Shown: piece by piece, positions 10,854 through 22,300 of the stretch | How the letters are laid out: the number at the start of each line of letters is the position of its first letter | How positions within the stretch are numbered: position 1 is the first letter of the stretch | NCBI GenBank assembly: GCA_022559845.1 | Contig: CM040126.1 | Span: 50,338,458 to 50,402,457, forward strand | Direction: 5' to 3' | Length of the DNA stretch: 64,000 bases | From: Amorphophallus konjac | Lineage: Eukaryota > Streptophyta > Magnoliopsida > Alismatales > Araceae | The notes under the pieces: model-generated | What the model saw: only the letters and a program-made list of their open reading frames with translations | Database searches by the model: none | Told to the model about the DNA's origin: nothing | Program-made: the position numbers and the translations under genes

Positions 10854-10900
<47 letters not shown>

Positions 10901-11534
10901 GATAATTATTGCTTGAGCATTGACCTTGCATGATATTAATTGAGCTTAGTATATCTTGACCCTCCTTTTGAACCTTCTAAGGCTCTTCAGTCCTTGAATG
11001 AAATAAGGTGTCTTTCCTGATACTGTCATGAGGCTAAGCATATTGATGATTGGATTGCTAGGAGGGACTTTGATTTTAAACTCAAATGTGCTTGTAACAA
11101 TAGTCATTGAATTGCATTTTACCTAGTCATTCAGACACTCTAACTACTAATCAATCAATTAAGTGTGAAAAGCCTTTCCTAGAATCACTAGAAACTTGTT
11201 TGTTGAAACAATTCTAGGATGCCTCTACAGGGGTCGACACCCTTACATGAAGGTGTCGACACCCTCTTTCACCCTATTTTTTTTGTTTTAACCCAACTCC
11301 TTGAACATGCCGTCCATTCTTTGAACCCAACAAAAATCGGTCCGGTTCCTGTTAAACGTGGCATCCCCTACCTTATCAGCCACATCCCCTTTCACAGCCC
11401 TAAACCCTTTTTCCTTTCGAAGCCCTCAACGTTTGAACCCAGCGAAGCATCCTGCGACAAATCTGCGACCTGACCATTGTCGATCCTCAAGAGCAACCCT
11501 TCTTGTGGCCAGCGTGTGCAAGTTCTTTCCTGTG
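10637..11534 (+). other. Noncoding 3' region of element D
   Basis: Runs from the pol stop to the extra gene. It holds the (TA)n run at 10856-10898 and two GTCGAC boxes (11233-11238 and 11255-11260, the latter in a perfect 12-bp palindrome GGTGTCGACACC). The same box recurs in the LTR of this element. Confidence 0.6.
10856..10898. repeat. (TA)n microsatellite
   Basis: 43 bp of perfect alternating A and T. Confidence 0.97.
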
Positions 11535-12865
11535 ATGGGTGGTGGCTCGTCTGCTATCTTAGCCAGCTCTCCACTCAACGATCCAAGGAGAAACAAGAGG
11601 ATTTGTAGTGGTGTTCAAGCTAAGTGTTCCCCTCAAATGGCACCTAAGAGGAAGACTGCAGTTGGTCGTCCTAAATCTGCCAGTGTTGCAGAAAGCCCCG
11701 ATCAAAGACCACACCGGTCTAAGAAAGAGCATGCGGAGGTACGGAAACTTGCCCAACATACACCATTTATTCCAAGAAAAGTCCTAAGACCAAGAGCTGT
11801 TGATTTTGCTGATATGGAGAAAATAGTACCAGGTTGGTAGATATCATTGCAGCACAACCAAATTGGTTTTCCTTCATGTCCGACCATAGGAAAAATATAC
11901 CACTCTCTGGTACAAGAATTTTACATTAAATTGTCTACGAAGAATGGAAGGTATTTTCGGTTGTAAAAGGAAAATCTCTCAAGGTTACAACAGTTCTGTT
12001 GGGCAATGTGTTCAAATTTCCCACTGGGACAGGAGCAACAATGGAAAATACGGAAATAGATCAAGTCCAGACCTATGAAATCATGACAGGATCTGAATTG
12101 ATAGATGAAGAAGATCTCAACACAACCTTGTATGCAAATACTTTCCCCCCCATGCAGAGAATTTTACATCATTTGTTCACCACAATTATTTATCCATGAG
12201 GGGGAAGCAGAAATAAAGTAACAAGTGTTCATAAATTTCTCTTCTATTGTCTATTCAACGGTTTGGAAATTGATCTACCTGCCCTTATGATAGATCTAAT
12301 CTTGCTGTGTAAAAAGCAAAAAGGAAGGAGTATTCCATATGCTGCTCATCTAACTCCAATCTTTGAATTTATGTTGTTGAATCTTGACGATGAAATATGT
12401 GAAGAATTGAAGGACGGCGATCTCTACAACATTAAAAGTCTACAGACTCAGATGGGTTTTGGATTAGATGAACATGGAGAGTTGGTTAGAAATATGAAAA
12501 AGAACAAAGGAAAAGAAAAGCAAGAAACTGAAACATATGGTGACTCTTTTGAAGAAGATCAGCAAGAGCAAGAAGAACCCAATACACAACAGACTAAACA
12601 AATGGAAACTAATGAAGGACCATCTAGCAGAACTATTCCTCCAGTCAGGCGAGAGGGCACAGACCTAGACCCGCTGCAGACCCAAATAACTCAAATTGGA
12701 CAGCAGATGGATGGGTTGATAAAGGATGTAGCCGAGCTAAAGCTTAATCACAAGGGATACTTGCAGTCCTTTCATTCTATCAACCAGACTCTTGAGGGTC
12801 AAAACCTAATGTTGCAACGCATTTGGGAATATATATGTAGACCCTCCGATCCATCCTCTCATTAA
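11535..12865 (+). pseudogene. Extra gene after Copia pol, similar to 'putative plant transposon protein' domain
   Basis: Starts MGGGSS (or MAPKRKT at 11637). A basic N-terminus leads to RKVLRPRAVDF, LVQEFYIKLSTKNGRYF, LLGNVFKFPTG, QRILHHLFTTIIYP, KVTSVHKFLFYCLFNG and IDLPALMI. That succession resembles the plant 'putative plant transposon protein' family (Pfam Transposase_32, from memory). The C-terminal third is acidic, then coiled-coil-like (ITQIGQQMDGLIKDVAEL) and ends at 12865. Breaks: TAG at 11838-11840, a one-base frame change near 11955-11962 and TGA at 12197-12199. It lies in sense orientation between pol and the 3' LTR, where Sireviruses carry an envelope-like ORF. Function unknown; a coiled-coil tail in the same slot is seen in element C. 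Confidence 0.68.
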
Positions 12866-13510
12866 TCTGCACTTCCTCAAAGTCAAATTTAGGACATGCC
12901 CACTATATGTTATCCATTTTGAAATTATCTCCTTGTACATAAAACTTACTCTAGGATATGCATGCAGAATGCTTGTGTGCCCCATGTAGCTGTCTGTCAG
13001 TCCATGGTTCATGTAGTTATATGCATCCTCTCTTTTCTAGGTAGTTGCCTAATGTCAGTGTGCTCTCATGTAGAACTCTTTTTTTGCTAATGACAAAAAG
13101 GGGAGAAATGAAATGCAATTCTTGTTGTTAGTTTTTGTTAATCTGTCATGTTATATTGCCAAAATGGTTTTAGAATGTGAACTTATGTTTTTGAATGAAT
13201 GAGCTTGTTAGATTTGAAAGAATGAACTTGTGGCTTTGAATGAATGAGCTTGTTAGCTTTGAAAGAATGAATTGTGGCTTTGATGAATGAGCTTGTTGAA
13301 ACAATGGCTTTGAATGGATGTGAGCTTGTGTGCTCTGTGCTGCTAACACTGTGAATATGCAATTTCGAATGAGGCTGTGGTTGAGGGGGGGAGTTTGATC
13401 GCTCATGAAAACTTTTTGAATGGCTTGTAGTTGTTAAGGGGGAAGCTTCATGGTTCGATGGCTTGATTTAACGCATTGTGCTTAAATTGTATTAGGATTT
13501 TGTCATCATC
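12866..13510 (+). other. Noncoding tail of element D before the polypurine tract
   Basis: No gene. A polypurine-like run AAAAAGGGGAGAAATG is at 13095-13110. 13190-13335 is a degenerate tandem repeat of about 50 bp built from GAATGAATGAGCTTGTTAG and TTTGAAAGAATGAA. Confidence 0.65.
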
Positions 13511-13524
13511 AAAAAGGGGGAGAT
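13511..13524 (+). other. Polypurine tract of element D
   Basis: AAAAAGGGGGAGAT immediately precedes the LTR start TGTTGTGCC. Same form as in elements B and C. Confidence 0.88.
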
Positions 13525-15218
13525 TGTTGTGCCCCATGTTGATTTTGACGATGACTAAATGCTATGCCAATAATTATTGTGCGTGTGAAATCTCCTTTTT
13601 GTTTCATTCATAAGCATCTCATTCCTTTACGAATCTCAAGTTTGCATTTTGCAGCTAGCCAGGCAAGAACTTACAAGGTCCTCATGTACATACTTCCATG
13701 TGAACTGAAAAGTAAGGAGGTTTGGCATGTGAAAGGTGAGGTCATCATTTTCTTATGCTTAATTTAGTCTAAGATCTTGAGGTGAAAAAGGGGCTCTAAA
13801 TCTTCAAAGAATCCATCAAGGTAAGTGATCAAGAGATTAAATCAAAGGAGTTTCATGTTATTGATTGAATTTTAAACTGAACTGTTTTTTTTGTCTAAAG
13901 GGGTCGACACCTTCACTCTTAAGGGGTCTACACCTATAATTCTGGGTTCTGGAAATAGAACCCAGTTTGCAAAGGGGACCTCCCCCCTTGATAAAAGGGT
14001 CGACACCTGTAACTCAAGGTTCTGTAAACAGAACTTTATTTTCCAGGGGGTCGTCCCCCCTTGTTCAAGGGGTCGACACCCTCTCTGCACTCGCCCTCAC
14101 GTGCCATTTTAATTAAGCCTTTGGGTTTTCTGGGTTCTTAGGCCTTGGTTATGGTTTATACCTAACCTAATCACCTACGCTAATGTGTGTCAGATGAAAA
14201 GTCATGTATTTGATTGGTTTAACTATGTTTTAACCACTTAATCATCCAGAATGGGTTTAATTCCTGATTTCCGTTCTTTTTCATGCAGGAAAAGGCACAT
14301 GCTCTCTTGGCCAATGAGAGCATGAAAAACTGATTATTCCTCTATCTTTTCAGACCTTTTCGTCTGGAGTTTAAATGCCCAATGATCAGGGCGTCCGATC
14401 AAAAGGGAGAGAGTGAGCAGCCACAACGAGGAGAGCCTCTAGTTCAAGGGAGAGCCAGCTTCCACACAAAAGGAGAGGAGAAGGGCGACGTCCTGGCTTC
14501 CATCTGAGTAATCGAAGGAGTTTCAAGGAGCAATCAGAGGGAATCGTCATCCGGAAGGCATCTGCTTCAACGTCTACATTCTATCTCGCGAAGAGCTCCA
14601 TCGGCTTTCATCTTCGGCTTCTCCAACAATGGGATATCATGGAATATCAAAGGGGAAATTTATTTCATGCTTGTTTAGATCTATTTGTGGCCTATTGTAT
14701 TCATCTGAACTCATATTAAGTCGAACTCAAAGGATTACTTGTGTGTGTATGTCTGGAGACTCTGTCTCCGTGTGTGGATGCTATTAGACGCTTGGGCGTC
14801 GGCGCATGTGTTTTGGGGTCCTCGACCTCGTGTGTGTGTTTTTGCTGCATTTACGCAGCGTGGCGATAATGGAATCCTCTCAAGTTGAGAGGGGTGGATG
14901 TAGGATCGCACTTGGGTGCATCTGAACCACCTAAAAATCATCGTCTCCTGTGGTTTGGCTCTTTGTGCGATTGCTTGTCGAATTTGCTTGATGTGTGGTG
15001 CGCTCTGATGTTATTATCTTCATCGCGTTCATCAGTCGCTTGTATGTGATTTCGTTTGTTGGATTTGAATTTGAGCTATTTTCGTCTCGTGTTAGTCAAC
15101 GTTACTTTTGGCCAGAAGAGTTATCTAAGATATTTTAATCTGTCCATCATCCACATTATTTTTATTTGGTGGCAACCAATTCACCCCCCCTCTTGCTTGC
15201 CAATTCATCGGGACAACA
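13525..15218 (+). mobile_element. 3' LTR of element D
   Basis: Starts TGTTGTGCCC after the polypurine tract and ends ACAACA at 15218 (1,694 bp, 5-bp inverted ends TGTTG/CAACA). U3 holds GTCGAC boxes at 13903, 13999 and 14072 plus degenerate ones. The leader holds hairpins 14755-14760/14764-14769, 14787-14791/14796-14800, 14876-14882/14886-14892 and the conserved nested hairpin 14893-14931. The U5-terminal hairpin is 15171-15201 with loop TTCACCCCCCCTC. Confidence 0.82.
14876..14938 (+). other. Conserved leader hairpin pair, LTR D copy
   Basis: Stem CCTCTCA/TGAGAGG (7 bp, 3-nt loop), then GGTGG (14893-14897) pairing with CCACC (14927-14931), enclosing an inner stem of 7 bp with one bulge (14904-14911 with 14916-14922). 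It is followed by TAAAAATC. The inner stem differs in sequence from those of LTRs A, B and C but stays paired. Confidence 0.72.
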
Positions 15219-17084
15219 CCAGTGCCAGCCACTCCGTGCCCAAGCCAGAAACCTGCATGCTCCCTACCGAGCTAGTGTCCGCTGCTCCGCTGTCCAAGCC
15301 AATACCTCGTTCTCATAAACCCATAGTGCATACCCTTTCAAGTGTCCACACTGGAACCAGTCTCTCTGCCCCCAGTTATCCCTGTTATGTTGATGTTGCC
15401 CTGTCACTGTTGCATGGACTAAGCCCTCTCGACGTCGCAGCTCCCAGGGTCCCTGACTCTCCTCCTCGACAGTTGAAACAAAGGTATTCGGGCTCCGCCC
15501 GATGTAAAATAAACACCAATTACTTACGATCGGTGAGGAAGACGTCTAGTACACGAGCCTCCACAAGCGCCTACACTCATACCAGCGGAACCTCCTTCTC
15601 TCCACGTGGCGCACGACATTTCGTGCCCACGTGTCATGCCCTGGCGTGGCACACCCCCAGTCAAACACTTGGTTCTATAGGTGATCGTCGAGAAATCAAC
15701 TGGCACGCCCGCATTCCATCCAGCTATCCCTGTCTCAGTTTTCCAGAACGATTAACCATGAGCCATTCTTTTTTGTCCGTTCCTATTCGCTCTTTTCACC
15801 TTCCTGTCAATACCCCCAGAATCCATGTGTGCCAAGTCGACCTATCTCGACCTTCCGTAAAAGGCGAGTGTGTGTCACCGCTGCGAGGAAAAATAGAAGA
15901 GATTTCTCGTGAGCCAACAGTAGTTTAGACATGAAGGAAATCAAATTTCAGAAAAGGTTGAACATGAAGAAGATAGATGGCACGAGGGTAGAACTAATCA
16001 TAAGAGAGATGTCATAGGGTCAAAAGAATTATCTTTAAACAATTTTATTCATGTTCAATATAATTTACCTAATCAATTAATCGTTCAGATGACATACTTC
16101 ATTGAAAACAAGATTTTTAACTTAAAATCACCAAATATAATATGCTGGGAAAATTAGGGTTTTAGGTAAACCCAAAGAAGAACGCGGTTGGTCTAGACGC
16201 TGCACTTAGGACATGACGCGATCATCATATGCACTACGATCAGAAGGTCACGGCCTATCGCAGGGCTGCGTTCAAAATACGCTCCCTGTGACGGATGCGA
16301 TCTCAAACAGAAGATTCGTTCCGACGGGAAAACACAAAAGCGACAATATCTTATGCAATATAAGTCAAAATCCATGCATAACCGTCAATAAAAATTGGGG
16401 GAAAAGGTACAGAAACGATCTAGACATGCAAATACACATGATTGCACGATTAAATTGAGTTTAGTCTGAAAGAACACCCACCTTAGAATTGAATTAGGGA
16501 AGATGAGGGAAGAAGAACACGAAGCGCCTAAACCTTCGATCCACCTCCTCGATCCACACCCAAGCACGCGCTAGCACGTCTTAGCATGACCTCCAATCTC
16601 TTCCACAAAATATTAGGGTTGCTTAGAAGGGATTTAAGGTTCTACTTATAGAGTTTAAGTCTCCTAGAGTCCAAGTTCGACATATTATTCTAGATATAAT
16701 TTATACTCCAAAAATCTCAAGTTTTTATCTATATCTAAGGCCCCTAGCACAAGATTGACCCTAATTGGGCTAGAGATTCACTAGAGAACGACCCTATCTA
16801 AGTGGAATAACGTTTAATTAAGATTCTAGGCCCTAATTACTTAAGTTTTAGCCCATTTAACCCAATTTGAATTAGAGATTTTGGGCATTACGAATTTTAG
16901 GAATTTATTCCCTCTTTTAGGCCTAACAAGCTTTTAATATTAGCTCAAGTCATATTTATAATTATCATAAATTTTATTTAGCTCATTATAATTATATTTC
17001 ACGTCTTATGAAATTAACACTACTTTATTCCGGAGATTATATTTATTTATTTATTTATTTATTTTATTCTGAGTTGCTACAGCC
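15219..17084. other. Stretch between element D and the host gene's upstream MITE, no gene found
   Basis: An open frame over 15219-15925 continues out of the LTR but shows no known motif, so I do not call it. 15930-16150 and 16660-17080 are AT-rich. 16150-16650 has higher GC and resembles a decayed LTR leader without definable ends. A (TTTA)n run lies at 17041-17064. Confidence 0.4.
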
Positions 17085-17555
17085 GGCCTGACTCGATTTC
17101 GAGTAGGGCCGCCAGGCCCTTTTCGACTCACGGGCCTTTAGTCGGGCTTAAAAGTCTGGCCCGACTAAGTCCACGGGCCAGGCCCAGACTTTAAATTTGG
17201 CATGCGAGTCGAGTTGACTAGTTCTTATTTTTTTCCGTCTTCAAAACTTTATTTTATATAATTAAAAAAGTAAAATTATCTAATTTTATTTAATTAAAAG
17301 AATTAAAAACTCTCTTTCCAATTAAAGTAACATCTAAAAATATAATTAATTTAGTGAGATTATAATTTTTATATTCTTATATATATTATTTTTATTTAAT
17401 TTATCAAGCGAGATCGGGCTGGACAGAAGTCGGGCTTGTGAAGAGGTCAGCCCAGGGTCGATTTGACGTGACATAGCTTGGCCCCAAACTTGTGTAGGTC
17501 TTTAAAATTAATAAGTCAGGCCACGTGATCCCAATTCATTGACAACCCTAGGTTT
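17085..17555. mobile_element. GGCC-rich MITE-like element (hAT-like), left end unclear
   Basis: Both flanks of an AT-rich core carry blocks such as GGGCCAGGCCC, GTCGGGC and AGTCGAGT in opposite orientations. The right end reads TTGACAACCCTAGG, whose reverse complement TAGGGTTGTCAA resembles hAT MITE termini. No matching left terminus or target duplication was found. Confidence 0.35.
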
Positions 17556-17589
17556 GCAGAGTGGGTCAACCATCCGGTCATTTATAAAT
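17522..17589 (+). promoter_or_regulatory. Candidate promoter elements of the host gene
   Basis: CACGTG (G-box core) at 17522-17527 and TATAAAT at 17583-17589, about 245 and 185 bp upstream of the ATG. The G-box lies inside the right end of the MITE-like element, so the element may have supplied it. Sequence evidence only. Confidence 0.3.
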
Positions 17590-17769
17590 TTAAGTATGTC
17601 GGGCAGAATATGGATTCACATGCAATTTCACTTTTAATAGGGGGGTATGGATGAATTCGATGACCAAGCGTTGCGTCAACAATAGGGTTTTTGGTTAGGG
17701 CTGGGAAAACAAAAACCTCTCCGCTCCGTGCGTGAGTTGTGAGAGAAAAGAGGTTCCGCGAGCTCGGCA

Positions 17770-17935
17770 ATGGCGTCGTCGAAGCTAGCTCTGGTCAGAA
17801 ATGCTCTCAAGCCAGCCACCCTCTCCCGCGGCGCGATCCGGGGCCTCACAGCGAGGAGCTTCTCCGCCGGCGCCTCCGACGAGCGGGACTCTTCTTCTTC
17901 TTCCTCCGACCCCTTCATCGATCCCCCGAATGAAG
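17770..17935 (+). CDS. Host gene exon 1 (presequence)
   Basis: The ATG stands in a good plant context (GGCAATGGCG). Encodes MASSKLALVRNALKP..., a Ser-rich run and PFIDPPNE, ending in phase 1 at the donor GAAG/GTAGGC. Much more GC-rich than the surrounding intron. The 5' leader probably starts near 17690. Confidence 0.85.
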
Positions 17936-19271
17936 GTAGGCATCCACCCCCTGCCGAGATATTTGATGACCAGGGTTTTTTGTTTTAGTTTTTTTTGGGT
18001 GGGGGGCGTCGTGAAGTCGCCTCTTCCTTGCCCATTTTGCCAAGATAACCCTCCCTGTCGCCCAATTTACGAATGATGGCAATGGACATATATATAGTTC
18101 AAGCAGCCGTTCACGGGCAATGCGTTATCGGAATACTATGAAACAAGCGTCTAAGTGCATGTTGGATCTATTGATATTTGGTAACAACTCCAGGAGTCCT
18201 CTTATCACCGTTTGGTTACATCCCGTTGGAATGGAGATTTTGGTGTTCCCCAAGGCCTTCCAAGGGAAGAGAATTCTTAATGAAATGTCACGATGCAAGA
18301 TGACTTAATGACTAAACTAGCTGGCATCTATAAAGCAAGCTGCCGCATCATGCAGAGTACTTGAAAGATTGAGTATGTAAGATGAATGCAAAATATTTGA
18401 AATTTGGGTCCGGTGGTGGTGGTTGTAAACGCAAATTCTGGAGTTCAGGCTGTTAAACTAAGATTCCAAACAAAGGTAAAAAAAAAGGAACAGAAAAATG
18501 ACTAAACAGATTTTAAAAAGGACTTAGGGGGTGTTTGCATTCTCACAAATTTTCCCGGGAAATATTTTCCTAACCAACCTATAGTTGGAAGAATATTTCC
18601 CAGATTCCCAGAATATTCTCAATTTTCCTGAAGTTTATTTCCCCACTCCTCCCCCATTGGGGATATAGTTTCCGGGAAAGATTTCCCTCCCATGTTCTCT
18701 ATCTCACTCTCTCGCCTATTATTTAGGAAGGACAATCTTACCATGTCATCCCCTGTGCAAGTATACTCGGTAGCATGGAATTTTTTTCGTATGGAAATAC
18801 AGGCATATTTTTTTGTTCCCTATTCATTTTCTCACAAAATTTGCAAACATGTATTTTTCCTTCTTGGCATTTTTTTCCATGTTTTTAACTGTCCGGTGAA
18901 ATATTTCTCATGATTCTTAATTTTCACGGAAAGTTTGGAGTATGCAAACCCTCCCTTAGGATTCCCTAAAGCCAGATTTTGCTATGCAGGCTGAAGTCTG
19001 TCTTTTCTTTGATCTCTGTTAGGTTGCACAACCTTATAGTAAACAATAACTGGAAAAGAAGATCACATGTCTACCATACAACATTATGGTAAAAGAAGGA
19101 ATAATTCTGTATCCCAAAGGGAAAAAGTAACTGGCCATACTTAAATTAAGAATTTGAACAAAATTGTTACGTCTTGCCTTTATTATCACTGAAAATTCAG
19201 GATTAAAAACGTTAAAACAGAAAGTGTGACCCACATGCCATCTTGCTCAATAGGAGGGAGGGAGGGATACG

Positions 19272-19302
<31 letters not shown>

Positions 19303-22300
19303 GGGATGGTGAACACACGCACACACACAGAAACAGGCACACAGAGATAGATAGACAGATGGATAGAGAGAAACTCGGTAAGCAACAACAATTATTCAAA
19401 ATAAGATCAGTTCAATGATGGGCCAGAGATGAAATAAGGTTCCTCTTCCCATTTTTTATCCCATAATGACACTTATAACTAAAGAAAGGAGAATGATCAA
19501 AACTAGGAGTTCAATGACTATGAGCTATAACTAACACACGAACTGGTTATAAGTAATGATCTCTGTTTCTTACTTGGTCCAACACACGAACTGGTCTTAT
19601 CATGAAATGGGCTTACACGGTGATCAAGGAATGCAGACCCGGATCGGGGTCATGAACCTGCCATGGCCGATGGGTCACAATCCGGATTGGATCAGATCGG
19701 TTGGGTTGACCTGTGCACGTGAACTAAGGCCGATCCTAGGATTGGCCTGATTTAAAAATTAAAATAAATACAGGAAAAATCAGGAAAATTAGAAAATTCA
19801 TAGAAAAATTTCCCGTCATGTGCATAAATGAAAAGATGATTATAATAGATAGATTTCATGCATTTGGAATTTTTTATGCAATTCTTCTATGTGATGTAAG
19901 CCAATTGCATTTAAGTGTATTTGGTTGAACCTCAATTTTGGAACGCTTACTAAATCCTAAATTGCGCATTCCTTAACTATGTGAATATGTGTAAAATGCA
20001 CCACTCTCACTCTGAATACAAAATAATCTCATTTTTTAGTTCATGTTTCCATAAAAGTATGGGATCATTGTACTCAATCCGTACTAAGTGTTATCCCCCA
20101 ACCATGCTTGGGTGGCATAAGTAGTCAATCCCTTCATCTCAGATGGAGGGATGTGCCACCGTCTCGTCTCACAGATTTGATCCCCCAAGAGCCCCCTCAA
20201 AGTGACGTTTCTTATATGAAGAATCTCACATGGATGGATGCCGACATGCGATAGGCTTGCCCCTTTTGTACACGAGATAAATACAATCTGCTGCCTGTGT
20301 GGAGGGGAGGACGAGACCTTGGATCACCTTTTCCTAGGCTGCTTCTTCTCCAAGGAGGTATGGGTTAAGATGGCCACATGGATCCATAGCACTGTCAGCA
20401 TGAAAGGAAGTGTGCGATGGCATAGAAATTGGACCCTTAAAAGGCAATAGAAAGATCCAGTGGCTCATCTTTCATGCTACAGTATGGACTTCATGGGGAG
20501 AAAGGAACAACAAAATCTTTAGAAGAGAAGCAAGAGCTGCAGATGGGGTGATCTCTTTCATTGTGAGAAAGTGAGAGAGTGGGCTGAACATCTTTGTAAA
20601 GTGGATTCACAGCAAGGATGGCAGTACCAGTTTCGACCGGGACCGAAACGTACCAGTTTTGGTTTGGTTTTGGTTTTGGCCGAAATCGATTCAAAATATT
20701 CAAAAAAAGGCAAAAAATACAGAAAATTTGGAAAAAAAATCAGAAAAATATAAATAATCAGATAAAAAACAGAAAAAATCATTAGACATGTATTTGACTG
20801 TAAAGAAATAGGATTAAGTGCAATAAACATGAAGTAGGCATTGGATGTGTTAAAGTAATATTCTTTAGTACATATTAAGCATGAAGTAGGTTCAAGTAGT
20901 ACAATAAACCTAATTATACATGGTAAATATTACAGAAATTAAATGATCTTTACCCAAATGATGATGCACTTATATGGATGATAGTCAGAAGAACCTTCTT
21001 CCTCATCGTCTGGCTTCTGATGTTGATACTTGATACCCATAAAAAGGTTGCATGTATTCTGTATATTCACTATAACCAAACAATGAGGTAGTCAAGTCCT
21101 GCATCTCTCTTTGGATCCCTCGTAGAGTGTAAGGTTGTTGGCTTGATTTGAATCCAAAATCAGCATAAGAAGCACAACCTTGAGGATGAGAAGAGGATGT
21201 TGACCCATAATTGCTACTGGGTGGAACTGGATGAAATTGAAATTCCGGTTGATGACCCCGCCCATACATGCCTGCTTCCTGTTGGCCACCTCCATAACCT
21301 GATGGATGCCCATATTGGCTCTGTGAATTATATCCTCCTTCACTATGACTGTATCCTCTGCCTATGTCATCGTGGAAGGAGGAAGTAGGTGCATATGTGC
21401 CTCCAGTAGTAGCACCTGCAGCTGCACTGGGATTCATCAGAAACCAGTTGCCTTTTAGCCTTTGGGGATGTTTTTTTCTCTTTTGGTGTGATCATTTCAT
21501 TCATCTTTGGGAGGAGTCATTTTTCCCTCGACGTCTCTCACATAAATTTGCTTCAACTGCTCAATTGCCGGGTCCTCTCGAGCAGCAACACTAGTCCTCT
21601 CAGTTAGCTCATGCACTGATGTACTTCTTCTTAAGGATGGAGGTGGCTTGACCATTCTAGGAGTGACTGACCTGCTATCTGATTCTGAGTGTCTAGCTGG
21701 CTCAAACTCAGGATGCTATTCAGTGTCATGAACAAACAAAGCTGGGTCCTTTCTCTGCATGAGTCTCTCTGGCCCTCTTTGTTGATCTTCTGAATTATGG
21801 ACTCTTGGCTCATCTTCATCTAATATGTCCTCTGCCTATGTTCTATCATCAACGTCAAAAACGAGCTCATCAACTTGCTCTCGTATCTCAACCCAAGACT
21901 GCAAGGGATTGTCATCATCAAATAAAGTGTCCACATCAATTTCTGGAGTTGTATCATCTGCGACGCGTTTGTCTCGCAGCTGTTGTCTCAGCTTCATGTT
22001 GTTTTATTCTCAGTCTCATATTGTAGTGACAATAAACCAATTTTTCTAACCGTTTAGCCTTTAGCTGATTGCGAACTTTTTAGTGTACAAGGCTGAACGT
22101 GTTTCAATTTTTTTCACATTGGCTTGCTGATGTTGTTTGACTGGGAACTCTAATTGCAATGAAAGTCAATGCATTACTGCCCACATCTCGGTTGTTCACC
22201 ATTATCCACCAGTTAACCGTTCCACCAACCATAAACAAATAAATGTATGATGTAAATAAAGATCAATTCTCTATGATGTACTAATACATATTGACTCAAT

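Larger units (their letters stand above)
10061..15218 (+). mobile_element. Copia element 'D', 5'-truncated, with extra gene and 3' LTR
   Basis: In order: broken RNase H (10061-10636), noncoding 3' region with a (TA)n run and GTCGAC boxes, an extra broken gene (11535-12865), a second noncoding stretch with a short tandem repeat (about 13185-13335), polypurine tract (13511-13524) and LTR (13525-15218). Everything 5' of the RNase H is missing; the junction near 10061 abuts unrelated AT-rich DNA. The long noncoding tail, extra gene after pol and long LTR fit the Sirevirus group of Copia elements. Confidence 0.8.

Noticed and set aside
15056..15928. 290-codon open frame
   Set aside because: It starts inside LTR D and runs across the LTR end at 15218 without a known motif. 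It is probably chance plus the absence of stops in GC-richer DNA.
21003..21437. Independent Gly/Ser/Tyr-rich protein gene on the minus strand
   Set aside because: It continues directly from the hAT dimerisation region and reads as the C-terminal tail of that broken transposase.
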